Assembly (NCBI RefSeq): GCF_024139115.2
Contig: NC_085140.1
Coordinates: 45,044,180-45,108,179, forward strand
Length of the DNA: 64,000 nt
Reading direction: 5' to 3'
Source: Armigeres subalbatus
Taxonomy: Eukaryota > Arthropoda > Insecta > Diptera > Culicidae
The notes below the pieces were generated by a model. It saw only the letters and a list, made by a program, of their open reading frames with translations, was not told where the DNA came from and did no database searches. Below, piece after piece: positions 1-12,670 of the stretch (positions within the stretch are counted from its first letter, which is position 1; each line of letters opens with the position of its first letter). Made by a program: the position numbers and the translations under genes.

Positions 1-1120
1 ACTCGTGCTGAAAAAATCATCTTTTTGCAACAACAAACTTCTATTATTTTGCAAGTGTTATTTAGGAAGATATACTTTTTGCCTTTCTCGTACAACAAAG
101 TACCGAAAAGATATTATTTCACTCTGCAAACAACCTTTTTATATAAGTCTCGGAGACCCATAGTGTTATATATCAATCGACTCAGCTCGACAAGCTGAGC
201 AAATGTCTGTCTGTTCGTGTGTATGTGTGTGCCGAAATGTGAGAAAAACATTAGACCATTCACCATTGAACTTGATAGAGATCGACCGTTGCGTTTAGAA
301 ATTACTGAGAAAATGGTACATCGAACCATATTAGCGCCATATAAGGTTGGTGTCTTGGCTAAATGCAAGAAAGGCAGTATCACTACTCGGTGAATTAAGT
401 TGGGTTTTTATTTCTTAAATCGATTTTATTCTTTATTTATTTTTTCTCAAGATTAAATACGAAGTAGAGTGTTATGAATCAAGTAAATATTGATTCAGAC
501 CTCGCTTTATTTCATATTTTTGAGCTTTTCATTTGATTGTTTAAGAATCATTTAAACATTTTTAAGTAATTTTGAGTTTACATATTATACAAAAACAGAA
601 TCGGATAAAACGCGGTGTTCTCGCTCATTGTCCGTTAGGGATCATATTTTTTGCGCACCGCTGCGCAAAACAAGTTGAAATGCATGAGGTACACCGGGGC
701 AAGTTGAAATGCGGGGTAAGTTGAAACGGAAGCTGTAATTTAGAACTGAAATGACCGAATGTCCTGATAATTTTTGTTAACAAACTACTCCCCCAAACGC
801 ACCATCTGACTGCCATTCCTGGAAGATTGCAGCTACTAAAAGTAATCCCTGCTATTGTTTATTTTTTGCCCTTTGCAAAATCCCAAACAACTATTTGACG
901 TGTCAATGAAACAGGTCTCAAAAAGATGTTTGGAAGATTTTTTTTAATTAAAATTGCATGGTAGGTAATGTTTAATAAGCATAATGATTATGAAAAGTCT
1001 ATGGAACCATTCTGAAAAGTAATCCGAGTGGTCACAAGTAGGACGTAATCAATATAATAAATTTTTAGCGTAGTCCGTTCTCTAGAATTTGGTCCTGAAA
1101 ATTACGCTTGTGTCTTTGTT
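1..1120. other. AT-rich non-coding stretch with a GGGGCAAGTTG repeat fragment
   Basis: No convincing gene. Positions 686-726 carry the motif GGGGCAAGTTGAAA and a weaker second copy, preceded by GGTACACC. The reverse complement of this string recurs at 5800-5825, so it is a dispersed inverted-terminal repeat rather than unique sequence. The short open frames at 114-383 and 625-816 have no domain, codon bias or splice context that would support coding. Confidence 0.6.
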
Positions 1121-1154
1121 GCATACTGCCATTATTCGCAAAAGAGTCCCATGT
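1121..1154 (+). repeat. Left inverted arm of the 1.1-5.5 kb block
   Basis: The segment ending in AAGAGTCCCATGT is matched in reverse complement at 5455-5486 (ACATGGGACTCTTATGCG). The arms are about 32 bp and imperfect, and they bracket the tandemly duplicated 1.9-kb units. This could be the terminal inverted repeat of a composite element. No target-site duplication was identified. Confidence 0.5.
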
Positions 1155-1660
1155 CAGTTTTCTCCGACATGAGTAATTTGCCTTTGAATTTTTCAAACTT
1201 GTTTTACATTGAAACTGCATGCTCGATGCGTATCTAAACTTTCAGGGTCGTTTGTTTTCCCAACTTACCTCGTTTCGTCTTCTTATAGGTGCTTATTGCC
1301 CTGCAGGACAGTCGGTATGCATAACAATACCCGTCCACCAGAGAACCACAGGTACCGACGTAAACAAAAGCGAAGGTTCCAACATCCAGATCGGCTCAAA
1401 AGCCTAAAAGAATTTAGTTTGGGAACAACCACCGGAGGACAAGGCTTGGTGGCTCCTTTGCGAGCCCGAACAAAGCGGAGAAGGCAAATGGAAAAGTGAA
1501 AACTTGTTTATCCAGGGATTGCGCTAGTGTAATAAGTTCGCTACCACCGGTTTTTAACTTAACATGTCTAGATTTATTTGCCCTCGGGCATTACTGTACG
1601 TCACACATTTTTAGGGTACTTGCTTGAGAGGGGCATGCCCCGGGTCCTGAGTGTGGGCTG

Positions 1661-3562
1661 CTGCTCTGCCTCGAGGGGCCGGTAAACGCCAGTATGGATG
1701 GTGGTAGCTGAATGCCCGGCGATGTGGTTGAATGGCCGACGATGAATGGCCGACGACGAATGGATGGCCGTTGATGAATGTATGGCCGACGATGAATGGA
1801 TGGCCGACGATGGATTGGTGGCCGGCGATGGTTGACTGCCCAACAAGGACTGAATGGTCGGCGATGCGGGATACCCGACGATGGCCGAATGGTCGACGAT
1901 GTTGAGTGGCCGGCGATTGTAGAATTGTTGCCGAGGTTGGGTGGCAGACGATGGTTGAAGTGCCAGCGATGGTTGAATCGGCGTTATCGACGATATTGAA
2001 TGGCCGCCGTTGGTAGCGATAGTTGAATCGGCGAGGTCGGGTGGCCGGCGATTGTCGATGGCTCGGCGAGATTAGATGGCCGACGATGGTAGAAAGGCCA
2101 GCGATGTTGAATCGGCGATGTTGGATGGCCGACGATGATAGAAATGCCAGCGATGTTGGATGGCGATGGATCGGCGATGATCGATGGCCGACGATGGTAG
2201 AAATGCCAGCGATGTTGGATGGCGATGGATCGGCGATGATCGATGGCCGACGATGGTGGAATGCTTCTAATGGCGCTTCGCACCGGGACGGTGGGGCTTG
2301 GGAGACAATGAAGATTGAAGATGGCGGCCGTGCAAATTATGGTGATACGTGGCTACAGGAATCTTCTTGGCGCTTCTCACCGCGGTACTTATCCCCAATG
2401 GCCGCACACCGTTAATGTCCTCCGAAATACGGCACTTTGTTGCACCCGGGAACGGCTTTCCGGGACCACCACGGCTTCTTCTTCAGTTGGCTCCTTTCCC
2501 CGGCTTCTTCTTCCGATCGCACCTCTCGACTGAGGGAAGCTGGCTTGAGGTAGTGCACTGGCTGGGCCACCGTAGTGACCTCCGAAGTCTTTGGCGGAAG
2601 CGTTGGAACCTGTTCCAAAGGAACAAAAGAAAAAAGGCCCTCTATCGGACCTGCCACATGGCATTAGCACCCTAATGTGTGACGACGATTGAGAGCGTGT
2701 TACCTTTTTTCGTATGTGTTTGTTTTAAAACACTTCCACTAGACTTTATTAGGTCTTCACTGACCTAGGAAAAACTTAAACAAAAGCACAAAATTAAATA
2801 AAAAAGCACTTCACTTTTCACGAGGTCTTTTCTAACCTCTTTTTATAATTATTCTTAAACACGTCGCGCACTACCACTTCCTTCGAAGGTTGCGACAAAA
2901 AGAAATTCCTCTTCGAGGCTGAGGTTTAACTAGGCGGATGAGGATTGGAGAACAAACTTCGTGTGAAGCACGAAGTTTGACAGCATATTCTCTCCTACCT
3001 TTTTCAATCAAATGCCTCTGGTGACCTCTATCTATGAGTTTTTTGTGGCTTGAGTGTTGATTTTAGCAACTCCCTGCACTGCTGTCAAGAAACTTTCCTA
3101 TAAGGTGAACGGAACGAGACGAGTATACTGTGGGTATGGCGATGTCAAACACGCGTGAGAGCCTGACAGGGCCAACACTCACTGATGGGTGTCTGACCGA
3201 AAATAGGGTGTGACAAAATTAGATTTTTTAATTCCTCAATTGCGGTGGAGCCAGCAACTAGTTTGTAATGAACGGTTACAACATGGAGAAATACAAAAAA
3301 AGCTAAAGATTGAAAAACAGAATATGACATTATGTTCTTTATCTGTGTATATTGCTAGGGGAAAATTGAATGGGCCATATTTAAGTTTATTTTTTGTATA
3401 AAAAAATAAAAAAATATCAAAATCTGGAATGCGAGTAAATATTAAGTTGAGACAACACAAGTGGGATTTGATTCTCAAATTTCTAGAACAAAGCTTACTA
3501 TTTTATCAGTTTTTTCTTACACAGGAGACAATTTTGAGCGTATTTCTGAAAGAAAATCAAAA
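1661..3562. repeat. 1.9-kb tandem unit, copy 1
   Basis: Begins CTGCTCTGCCTCGAGGGGCC and runs to AAAATCAAAA, where the next copy starts without a spacer. It contains a GATGGCCGACGATGG-type minisatellite (about 1690-2265), a GC-richer segment (2280-2680) and an AT-rich tail. Short open frames in every register come from the minisatellite and are not credible genes. Copy 2 differs by scattered substitutions and small indels. Confidence 0.9.
1690..2265. repeat. GATGGCCGACGATGG-type minisatellite (copy 1)
   Basis: Degenerate short-period repeat built from variants of GATGGCCGACGATGG and GATGTTGGATGGC. A roughly 60-bp higher-order unit ending in GGATCGGCGATGATCGATGG is present twice near the right end. 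Both strands are open in several frames because stop codons are rare in the unit. Confidence 0.9.
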
Positions 3563-5442
3563 CTGCTCTGCCTCGAGGGGCCGGTAAACGCCAGTATGGA
3601 TGGTGGTAGCTGAATGCCCGGCGATGTGGTTGAATGGCCGACGATGAATGGCCGACGACGAATGGATGGCCGTTGATGAATGTATGGCCGACGATGAATG
3701 GATGGCTGACGATGGGTTGGTGGCCGGCGATGGTTGACTGCCCAACAAGGACTGAATGGTCGGCGATGCGGGATACCCGACGATGGCCGAATGGTCGACG
3801 ATGTTGAGTGGCCGGCGATTGTAGAATTGTTCCCGAGGTTGGGTGGCAGACGATGGTTGAAGTGCCAGCGATGGTTGAATCGGCATTATCGGCGAGGTCG
3901 GGTGGCCGGCGATTGTCGATGGCTCGGCGAGATTAGATGGCCGACGATGGTAGAAAGGCCAGCGATGTTGAATCGGCGATGTTGGATGGCCGGCGATTGT
4001 CGCTGGATCGGCGATGATGGATGGCCGACGATGGTAAAAATGCCAGCGATGTTGGATGGCGATGGATCGGCGATGATCGATGGCCGACGATGGTAGAAAT
4101 GCCAGCGATGTTGGATGGCGATGGATCGGCGATGATCGATGGCCGCCGATGGTGGAATGCTTCTAATGGCGCTTCGCACCGGGACGGTGGGGCTTGGGAG
4201 ACAATGAAGATTGAAGATGGCGGCCGTGCAAATTATGGTGATACGTGGCTACAGGAATCTTCTTGGCGCTTCTCACCGCGGTACTTATCCCCAATGGCCG
4301 CACACCGTTAATGTCCTCCGAAATACGGCACTTTGTTGCACCCGGAACGGCTTTCCGGGACCACCACGGCTTCTTCTTCAGTTGGCTCCTTTCCCCGGCT
4401 TCTTCTTCCGATCGCACCTCTCGACTGAGGGAAGCTGGCTTGAGGTAGTGCACTGGCGGGGCCACCGTAGTGACCTCCGAAGTCTTTGGCGGAAGCGTTG
4501 GAACCTGTTCCAAAGGAACAAAAGAAAAAAGGCCCTCTATCGGACCTGCCACATGGCATTAGCACCCTAATGTGTGACGACGATTGAGAGCGTGTTACCT
4601 TTTTTCGTATGTGTTTGTTTTAAAACACTTCCACTAGACTTTATTAGGTCTTCACTGACCTAGGAAAAACTTAAACAAAAGCACAAAATTAAATAAAAGC
4701 ACCACTTTTCACGAGGTCTTTTCTAACCTCTTTTTATAATTATTCTTAAACACGTCGCGCACTACCACTTCCTTCGAAGGTTGCGACCGAAAAGAAATTC
4801 CTCTTCGAGGCTGAGGTTTAACTAGGCGGATGAGGAATTGGAGAACAAACTTCGTGTGAAGCACGAAGTTTGACAGCATATTCTCTCCTACCTTTTCAAT
4901 CAAATGCCTGTGGTGACCTCTATCTATGAGTTTTTTTTGTGGCTTAAGTGTTGATTTTAGCAACTCCCCTGCACTGCTGTCAAGAAACTTTCCTATAAGG
5001 TGAACGGAACGAGACGAGTCTACTGTGGGAATGGCGATGTCAAACACGCGTGAGAGCCTGACAGGGCCAACACTGATGGGTGCATGACCGTAAATAGGGT
5101 GTGACATATTTAGATTTTTTTTATTCATCAATTGCGGTGGAGCCAGCAACTAGTTTGTAACGAACGGTTACAACATGGAGAAATACAAAAAAAGCTAAAG
5201 ATTGAAAAACAGAATATGACATTATGTTCTTTATCTGTATTGCTATGGGAAAATTAAACGGACCATATTTAAGTTTATTTTTTGTGTAAAAGAGTATCAA
5301 AATCTGGAATGCGAGTAAATATTAAGTTGAGACAACACAAGTGGGATTTGATTCTCAAATTTCTAGAACAAAGCTTACTATTTTATCAGTTTTTCTTAAA
5401 CAGGAGACAATTTTGAGCGTATTTCTGAAAGAAAATAAAAAC
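3563..5442. repeat. 1.9-kb tandem unit, copy 2
   Basis: Direct repeat of 1661-3562 at an offset of 1902 bp, covering the minisatellite (3600-4155), the GC-richer block and the AT-rich tail. The copies differ in minisatellite length, poly-T and poly-A lengths and point changes (for example GACGAGTATACTG against GACGAGTCTACTG). Similarity looks well above 90 percent. Head-to-tail contact without a spacer argues for unequal exchange rather than two independent insertions. Confidence 0.9.
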
Positions 5443-5454
5443 CGTCAAAAATTT

Positions 5455-5486
5455 ACATGGGACTCTTATGCGAATCCTGGCGGTAT
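5455..5486 (-). repeat. Right inverted arm of the 1.1-5.5 kb block
   Basis: Reverse complement match to 1121-1154, sharing AGAGTCCCATGT and the adjacent ATTCGCA. See the left arm for interpretation. Confidence 0.5.
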
Positions 5487-5587
5487 AGTCACCTCTACAA
5501 CCTCGTGCATCTCATCTTGAGTATCACTTAGTACATATATTTTGTTTTTAATGCGGCAAAGTCAGGTTATGTCTGTATATAGCACAG

Positions 5588-5825
5588 TGTTTCAACTTGC
5601 CCCGATATGTGGGGCAAGTTGATACAATGCATGTAAAAAATATTTTCAGTATACAAAATATTTATATAAAAGTTTGGTAAGGTTGTTTATTTTTTATGCA
5701 TAATATTTTGCCCGAACTAGCAAACACCGCGAACGGATTCAAAATTTAGCAAAGGGTGATTTTTTTACAGCACTTCAAAGTTCAACTTTGAAAAAAACCG
5801 TTTCAACTTGCCCCGGTGTACCTTA
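5588..5825. mobile_element. MITE-like element with CAACTTGCCCC / GGGGCAAGTTG motifs
   Basis: The motif GTTTCAACTTGCCCCG occurs at both ends (5588 and 5800) and an inverted GGGGCAAGTTGATAC lies at 5611. The interior is AT-rich and non-coding. Terminal and subterminal reuse of one motif is typical of short non-autonomous DNA elements. The same motif family is at 686-726 in the other orientation. Exact boundaries and target-site duplication were not resolved. Confidence 0.5.
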
Positions 5826-7049
5826 ACCAGAACCGATGCCCAGGGAATTGGAGCCTTTAAAAATATCCTGGAGTATGGCTTCCGAAACACTTCATTATCT
5901 TAACAACTTGCGAAAAACGACTCTCACAGTATGCTAAATATCGTAAATGCATATAGAAATGAAAAGTGAGAAACTTTTCATTTCGCATTGAATTCAATCC
6001 CTTGATAATTAACAGAATACGTAGAATTTTTTTTTTAATAAAACTCGAATTCTTCAACTTTTTCAGCTATGCTGGCAACCATATGAAAGGAGCATTTCAA
6101 GGATTTGTTGACGAGGAAAATAAAAGTGTAGGTATATAAAAACAAAAAACTTTTTACTGCTGCTGCCAACTGGAAGTAAATGGCATCGAAGTAAACAGTC
6201 GGTCCCTCGTTGTTTTTTTGACAAATGAGTGACACATCACATGAAAAAAACGGGTGTGACGCTTTCCATTAAAATCGAGTTTGCTAGTGCGTGAATTCTC
6301 AATAATTGAGAATGATTTTACCAACACTGGTGCCATTTTTTTCAATACTGGCGCCAACAGCAAGTGAGCACCGCCAACACGAGCAACGTGATATTTTTCT
6401 TCAGATTCACTAAAACGCAACCATAAATAACGCCATCTACATTTTCCCATTTAAACTTTTAATCAGTTTAGCATCGCCTTAAAGGTGACCAATTTGGATG
6501 AAAATCAGGGTATCAAAGGGCTTGTCATTTTTTTGTACTTCTGAATAAATGTATTTTATGTGAACGAATACCCAACCAGTGGATGACAAACATTAATACA
6601 ATTCTGTATCAAAACCTTCCGAAAACTATATAAAATACAAATGTACAGATTTGAAGGATTTTGGCACAATTGCTACACTAAATATACACAATTATGTTTA
6701 AGTTCAATAAGTTTTGGTGAAAGAATTCTTCATTTTTGGATTTTTATGTCAAAAATTTATACAAAACTGCTAAATTTTATTTTTGGGTGAAGCAGAAACA
6801 GATGACATTCTGATTAAATTAATGTTTACATAACTTAGTAGTTCTTTTTTCACAGAAAAAAGGACGTTTTACTTAGAAACAAAAGGCTCACAAGGGGACG
6901 CGTCGTCTTCAACGGCTCTCAACGGCCCATGTACTATTGTTAAAAATCACCCCGTAATAGCTTGCATATTGCAACAGATGGTTTTTTTCTGCATTTTCCG
7001 CACCTTTGACCATTTGCAGAGCATAAGGACATGTTGGTTCGTTGGCTTA
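5826..7049. other. AT-rich stretch, no gene recognised
   Basis: Homopolymer-rich, low-GC sequence. The 98-codon minus-strand frame at 6154-6450 has no recognisable domain and no splice context. I see no RNA gene or clear repeat here. Confidence 0.6.
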
Positions 7050-7761
7050 CAGGGTGTTCAATAAGTTCGAATACACTTTCAAAAAATGTTTAAAAATTGA
7101 GATTGAATTAATTTTTTTCCCGGTTTCATTTCATTGAATGTATTGTTTATAAGGAACATTTGTATCACTTCGTTTGGAATGACCTCTATTTTGTACTTCT
7201 CCACCAGCTTCAAACGTTTCTAAAACCCATCGCAAGCGGCACGCACGATCTGCATGGGTATTCCGTTCCAGATTTTGAAAATTACGTCTTGAACTGGTCC
7301 AAGTTGCTGACCTTGTATTCGTCCACCTTTGACATAATAAAGGATTAAACAAGAAAGTTAAGAGGATTCAAATTCTGGAAGCTGGGAGGCCGCACAGTTT
7401 TGTCCAAAAAGTCGATGAAATTAAATCGCATTTTCCGTGTATAAAGGGGTATCGTCCTATTGGAACACGTAGGGCTCATTATTGTATTAGCACTGGGGGC
7501 ATCAACCGTCCCCAAAACCTTAGTTTCGCAGTACGCCGCAATGATTTTGACCTTAAAAAACGGCTATTTACGATGCCCCAATGCATTTTAAACGCGCGTA
7601 ATAAACAAACAAGTGACAGAATGTCAACACCATACACATTCGTTAGCGTATATATACAGCTAACGCTGACACCAATCCTAATACATAATATGTACATTGC
7701 GCATACAAACACAATGATGAAACATTAACAAATTTTGTATTCGAACTTATTGAGCACCCTG
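7050..7761 (-). mobile_element. Tc1/mariner-type element, decayed and internally deleted
   Basis: Ends are inverted repeats of about 27 bp beginning CAGGGTGTTCAATAAGTTCG (left) and CAGGGTGCTCAATAAGTTCG (right, reverse strand). The left flank is TA, as expected for TA target duplication; the right flank reads CA, a likely mutation. At 712 bp it is about half the length of an intact mariner. The minus strand holds a transposase remnant between the ends. Confidence 0.85.
7130..7480 (-). pseudogene. Tc1/mariner transposase C-terminal remnant
   Basis: Reading the minus strand from about 7480 to 7130 gives, in pieces, a QDDTPLYT-like segment with the second catalytic Asp region, then NLNPLNFLVxSFI, which matches the LNPLDFxxW block of IS630-Tc1-mariner transposases, then IVRAACDGF, matching the IRAACDAF block. 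Several stops and frame changes interrupt it, and the N-terminal DNA-binding half is missing. It lies between the two terminal inverted repeats in the expected position. It cannot encode an active enzyme. Family membership is confident; the subfamily is not. Confidence 0.8.
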
Positions 7762-9600
7762 CATATAAAAGAAGCCAAAAAGAATTTCATTACAGGAAAA
7801 GATAAATAGAAAAAGAAAACAAAAAAATTTAGGAAAATTATACTTAAGGATTTTTGAGCCAATTGGAATGGAAACCAACTCGAAACCATGCGAATTCTGA
7901 AGTCTTGAACAGCAACTTTGAGGAAATCCGGTGGGCCGCACTCCAAAGCTTGTAGATTTGACAACGTTTTTCCCCTTTAACTTTCAAGAAAGCAAATCTT
8001 CACGAAAATTTTCCAAACTGCGACAGTAAGCTGTTCTCATAGTAAAACAGAATCTGTGACAGATATTGCGGCATATATCTGTTTACTTCAGTTACTGTAG
8101 GACTTTAGCTTGACTATGACGATATCCATATCCAGCGTTTGGCGATTTTTGTCAGTGACCATTTTGAAATACATAGATTCCCGGTTTTTAATCCTATTTC
8201 AAAGACCAAAACTGACCAAAAATTCCGATAAATTTTCATAAATTCAGAATTGGAAGTTCACATGGATTATTGGATATCTGATCTCACTAGCTTTTTTGCG
8301 TATTTTGCCTTAATGCACAACATTTAGAGGTAATTTTTCCATAATTAGAAAAGAGGTTCTTGAAAAAATGACACACAGTTCTAAACAGTTCCATTGTCCC
8401 AAACATCCATTATAGATTTTGCAGCTTCTGGAATTAAATTTCGTAGAGAGTGCTGGGCTCCACGATGGCTTCTCAAAAATAGGAGACTTATTGCTAAATT
8501 CCCAAGACAGAATAGTCAATCCTAAATTGACAAACTATTCAGGAGTTGAAACTTCTGAAATTTGAAAATAGTTTCTTTTTTCGCAGGAATACGGATTTTT
8601 TTTTCATATTGCGTTCAGGTGTAGTTGATCTTTGAATCTTTGAATAGATTTCAAACGAATGAAATTTCAAATGAAGCTCCAAACTTCAGCTCTCATTTGT
8701 AATTTTAATTGGACAAACAAAAACATTTGCCAACTAAAAGCAAAGCTTGGATTAGACTTGGATTAGGAGAGACAAATTATTCAAAAAAAAAAAACAAAAC
8801 TACTGAACTTGTCAATAATTATTATATTTATATTTTTATAGAAGCGAATTCCGAAACATATATTAAATTGCTGCACTAACAAATATTGTGTAAATCCATA
8901 ACTGGATTTGATTTTAGTGTGTTTATAATTTCGGCCATCTTGATTTAATTTATATATATTCCTTCATCACAAAATACAGGTACGGATTAAGATCCTTACG
9001 TTTTGCTACAACTGAATCAGAAAAACTTTGCAAAACAAATCGGCCAATAGTCCAAATCAAACTGAGTCAAGATTTTACCAGCCTGAAACAATAAAAGCCT
9101 TTTATGAATTAAACACATGAAACAAATGTGGACACATAAAAAAAATTAAAAGCATGAATTGACAAAAATTTGAACCTTTAGTCCACTAAAAGGCAATTTT
9201 CTTACTATATTAGAAACAAAGAGAGGAAGTCAAAATTGAAAATACGAGACCTTTCTGTTGAGTTCGAAAAACTTATCTATAAAGTTACATTTGAGTGGTG
9301 GAATTTCATGACATAGGGGAAATGTCCCGATTTCCATCTCACTGAGCATATATTCATCTCATCGCGAAAAATTTTGTCGCTTCTTTTTGTCAACGTGCGT
9401 GCTCACTGCTGAAAAAATCACAAAAACAAGAAACAAACCAAATTGCTTTCCACTGCTTTGTTTTTGATGGGATGAATGTCGGAGCCCTGAGATGAATTCC
9501 AGGAGCAGTTCCCCTAGTACTTTGTCGCCTTATGATAAGTGAAGACATAAAAAACATATAAAACGGAAAACCCCTCATTTCTCCAACCATCACATACGCA
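7762..9600. other. AT-rich stretch, no gene recognised
   Basis: Low-GC, homopolymer-rich sequence with no open frame above about 80 codons, no inverted repeat I could delimit and no splice-linked exons. Nothing else supportable. Confidence 0.6.
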
Positions 9601-11235
9601 TTGCGTATTCCTCATACCTCTATTCTCGCGCTCAGCAGCACCAGCACCCGTTGATTGACACCAAACACCTTTTCCGCAACAGGCACAGTTCAGTATTTGC
9701 CGCTCCTTAAATATGGCTCTTCTTGTTCTCCTTCACCACTAACCTTACGAACCACCACCTTTCAAGGTAAATACTACGCTCGCACAGCAACAATAACGCA
9801 AAACAATTTAATGTTTCCAGACTGTAGACACAAGAAGGGAACAGAGCGCGCTTGTTGTTGTGACTGCTCTGGTGCAGATGTTTGCACTTCACGCAAGACT
9901 TCGTTCAGTTACGTTTAGGAAGCTGTTTCGCTTTTTCATCTAAACTGAAAGTAAGCTACACTCTGCACTGTGCTCTGATGTAGTTCTTATTCAGAAAGAA
10001 CGTTGGATGTTTAGATGTACAGACCGTCGCCAGAATAAACAAGTTGAGCCAAACAAACGAATCTTTCAAATCACGTTTTCTCCAGCGATATGATGCACTT
10101 GTTAGATGCGGAGAGAACAGGTAGATTTTCAATGTACAGAACCAGACTAACCAGAATTGTGACACAGCAGCAGTGCAATACGGCTTCAACTTCCTACGCA
10201 GCTGCCTGTTTGAATGTTTTCGAACTTAACGTTCCACGCAATTCAACATCGTACAACACAGCACTCCACAGAACACTTCTCTGTTCAACGGAGAAGGTCT
10301 CCAACACGAAACGTACTACAGCACTTTAATTCGTCGAAATAACCGGTTGTGGCCAAATTATCCGATTCGCTCTTCTAGTCGCGAGACTAAACTCTTCAAT
10401 GCCACTTGAGGCGATCTTCCCCCTTTTTCTTGTGTACCATAGACGGGGGACTACCATGCACCTATATTCGAACCATCAACTCTTTCGACATAAGTTTGCC
10501 TGCAAAGGCTTAGCCAGCTTGGAGAAACCGGTAATTTGCACTCCTTACTCAGACAGCTCATGCACCTTTCAATCAGCTTCGACAATAATATTCACTTTCC
10601 TTATCCTACCCCCTCGCGTCGCGCAAATCGTGCGACAATGAAATAGACTCCAAATCTGATCGACGGACGATCACTCTGAATGATCGTAAAAGTGGGTCGT
10701 CAATAGCAATTGTCTACAGAATAGATCGCGATCCACACTGCCGATCACTGGGCCACGAGAAAACTCTAAAACACATAAACTGATATACAGTCAGTCAGCT
10801 GCACAGAATTCCACTCCCCTGCTAATATCTCAACAACAAGATGCACACGAGAACGAACGTTTCAGGCCTCCTCTATACAGGCGTAGAGATAACGAAGTCG
10901 GAGTCGCGCGTAATCTACGTCCACCATCGACAACAGACGGAACTTGAGTGAATGAGAATGTTCACACAAGGGCGACGACGGCCACCACGGCAGCGTTGGC
11001 TAGCGACGGGTTCGCTCCGTTGGATATGTATACAAACAACACGACGCCGCCGCCGCCGCGGTGTGCCAGTGGATGAACAAGGGCGAAACCACCCATATTC
11101 CAATTCCAACAACCACCGCGACCGGCGGCGGCAACGACGGATGCGATGGTCACAGACAAGCAGACCATGCGCGAGCAATACGCTTGTTGCACAGCCGGTG
11201 AACGAGCGTATGGCAAAGGAATGAACATCTTGCGC
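9600..11235. other. Less AT-rich, apparently single-copy stretch
   Basis: Base composition becomes more balanced, with CpG-containing runs at 10970-11200 (for example GACGCCGCCGCCGCCGCG). No MITE, SINE or minisatellite signature is visible, which is unusual for this window. Short open frames on both strands at 10915-11228 reflect GC-rich composition. It could contain an untranslated exon or promoter of a gene lying outside the window, but no TATA, splice or coding evidence is strong enough to name one. Confidence 0.4.
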
Positions 11236-11299
11236 AGTGTTTCCTAATTATGAAAAAATGAAATCTTAAGCAGTTGGAGTTATCCTTCCACAATACTTT

Positions 11300-11346
11300 T
11301 TTTTGTCTTTATAAGCGAGACTTTTAGCCCAAGGCTGACTCGTCTC
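11300..11346 (+). repeat. Dispersed repeat end (GAGACTTT...CTCGTCTCG)
   Basis: TTTTTGTCTTTATAAGCGAG followed by ACTTTTAGCCCAAGGCTGAC and TCGTCTCGTA is matched on the other strand at 28665-28715 (TACGAGACGAGCCAGCCTCG, then GGCTGAAAGTCTCG). Two copies in opposite orientation show a dispersed repeat, probably the end of a short retroposon or MITE. Confidence 0.55.
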
Positions 11347-12413
11347 GTATTCTACAATACTGCTCTATGTACTAATTAAAGCAATTCAACGATAGTTATA
11401 TGTAAGTGATTATTGTGGCACAAAATAGGGAAACCCTCACATTTCATAACATTGAGAATCTGAACGATTTGGTTGGGAAACACAAACAGAATTAGACAGC
11501 TGATCCCAGTCAATTGTATTGGAGAATGAACTATGCTACTCCGGACCAACACTACAGCCGGATCCGGGTATCATACAGTATGTTGGCATCATAAGCATAG
11601 TATTGTAAGTTCATCTTACCGTTTCAACACACATCTATAGACGTGCGAATTCATTCATAGTATTCGAGCGAGACAACTGATGTTTCAGTTTGTTTATGTC
11701 TGGTCGACGACGACGACGGCGTTTGCGTCTATGAGGGTGAAGTCATCCACCGTTTTCGTCGTAGATTGTGCTTCCGATCGATGCAATACCTAGCATAGAA
11801 GCTAAGAAAAGCCGGTTCTTAATATTGGATACAACACAGAGGAGAGGAAGTGAACGATTCAAATTATGTATCATGGGGTTATGCTTGTATGCTTCTTCGG
11901 TTGTTTCGCTTTAGTCTTCTCTCGATGTTGGTAAGCACTCAACTCCGTTCAAAGTACCTGGACGATGAGTAAAATTAGCACCGAATTACGTTTCATGACT
12001 CACAGCGTAGCACAGACCCTTGAATAGAGGGAGTTGCAGAAAAAAGCATCCATGATTGCATTTTCTGGCGTTACTTTATGTTCAGGGTTGGAAGGTTACC
12101 AAAGGGCTTTCGAATGTCCGAGTCTCATACATTCCTGAATAATTTTGATAAATTTTAAAGAGCTGCTGATACATGATTTTGCTGTTATTTCCCTTATATA
12201 AATGTAGATTGTAGACTACATGGATCGTAGAGAGTTAATGTATAATATGACTCGTAATATGTTCCATTTTTAAAAGAATTACAATGATACCTGTCCCTAT
12301 ATTTCTTTTAGCCACTGTTGGACAATTAAGAAGTCCTGCCAAAATTTCAGGCAATTTGGTGATAAGGGTAGCCCGAAGACGATTTAACTTCCGGTGGGCA
12401 TTTATAGTACAAA
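11347..12413. other. No gene recognised
   Basis: Mixed-composition sequence with a CGACGACGACGACGG run at 11706-11720. No coding, RNA or repeat structure I can support. Confidence 0.5.
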
Positions 12414-12670
12414 TCTCGCGCTTAGTTTCATAGGGGCGTAACTGTATTGATCGATTTCTTTTAATCGATTTCATATTTAGTTAATAACTCAATTGTTTCA
12501 AAGGCTACAACCGTGATTATTGATTATGGTGCAAGATATAATCATCCTTTATCACACTAAACCATTAAATCATCGGCAAACTAGCGCAATTCGGTACAAT
12601 AATTAAAAGAAAACATCGACGAAGAGAAATCGATCTATACAGTTACGCCCCTATGAAACTAAGCGCGAGA
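12414..12670. mobile_element. 257-bp MITE with 33-bp terminal inverted repeats
   Basis: TCTCGCGCTTAGTTTCATAG at 12414 is followed by GGGCGTAACTGTA, and the exact reverse complement closes the element at 12638-12670. The interior is non-coding. AAAT abuts the CTCGCG ends on both sides and may be a 4-bp target duplication. The GGGCGTAAC core also occurs in the hairpin at 30273-30408. Confidence 0.85.

Noticed and set aside
1601..4570. Frames of 80-150 codons in the GATGGCCGACGATGG region
   Set aside because: GC-rich short-period repeat and its flanks; not supported by domains or splice sites.
10915..11228. Arg-rich small protein
   Set aside because: Open in three overlapping frames on both strands because of GC-rich composition; no supporting feature.
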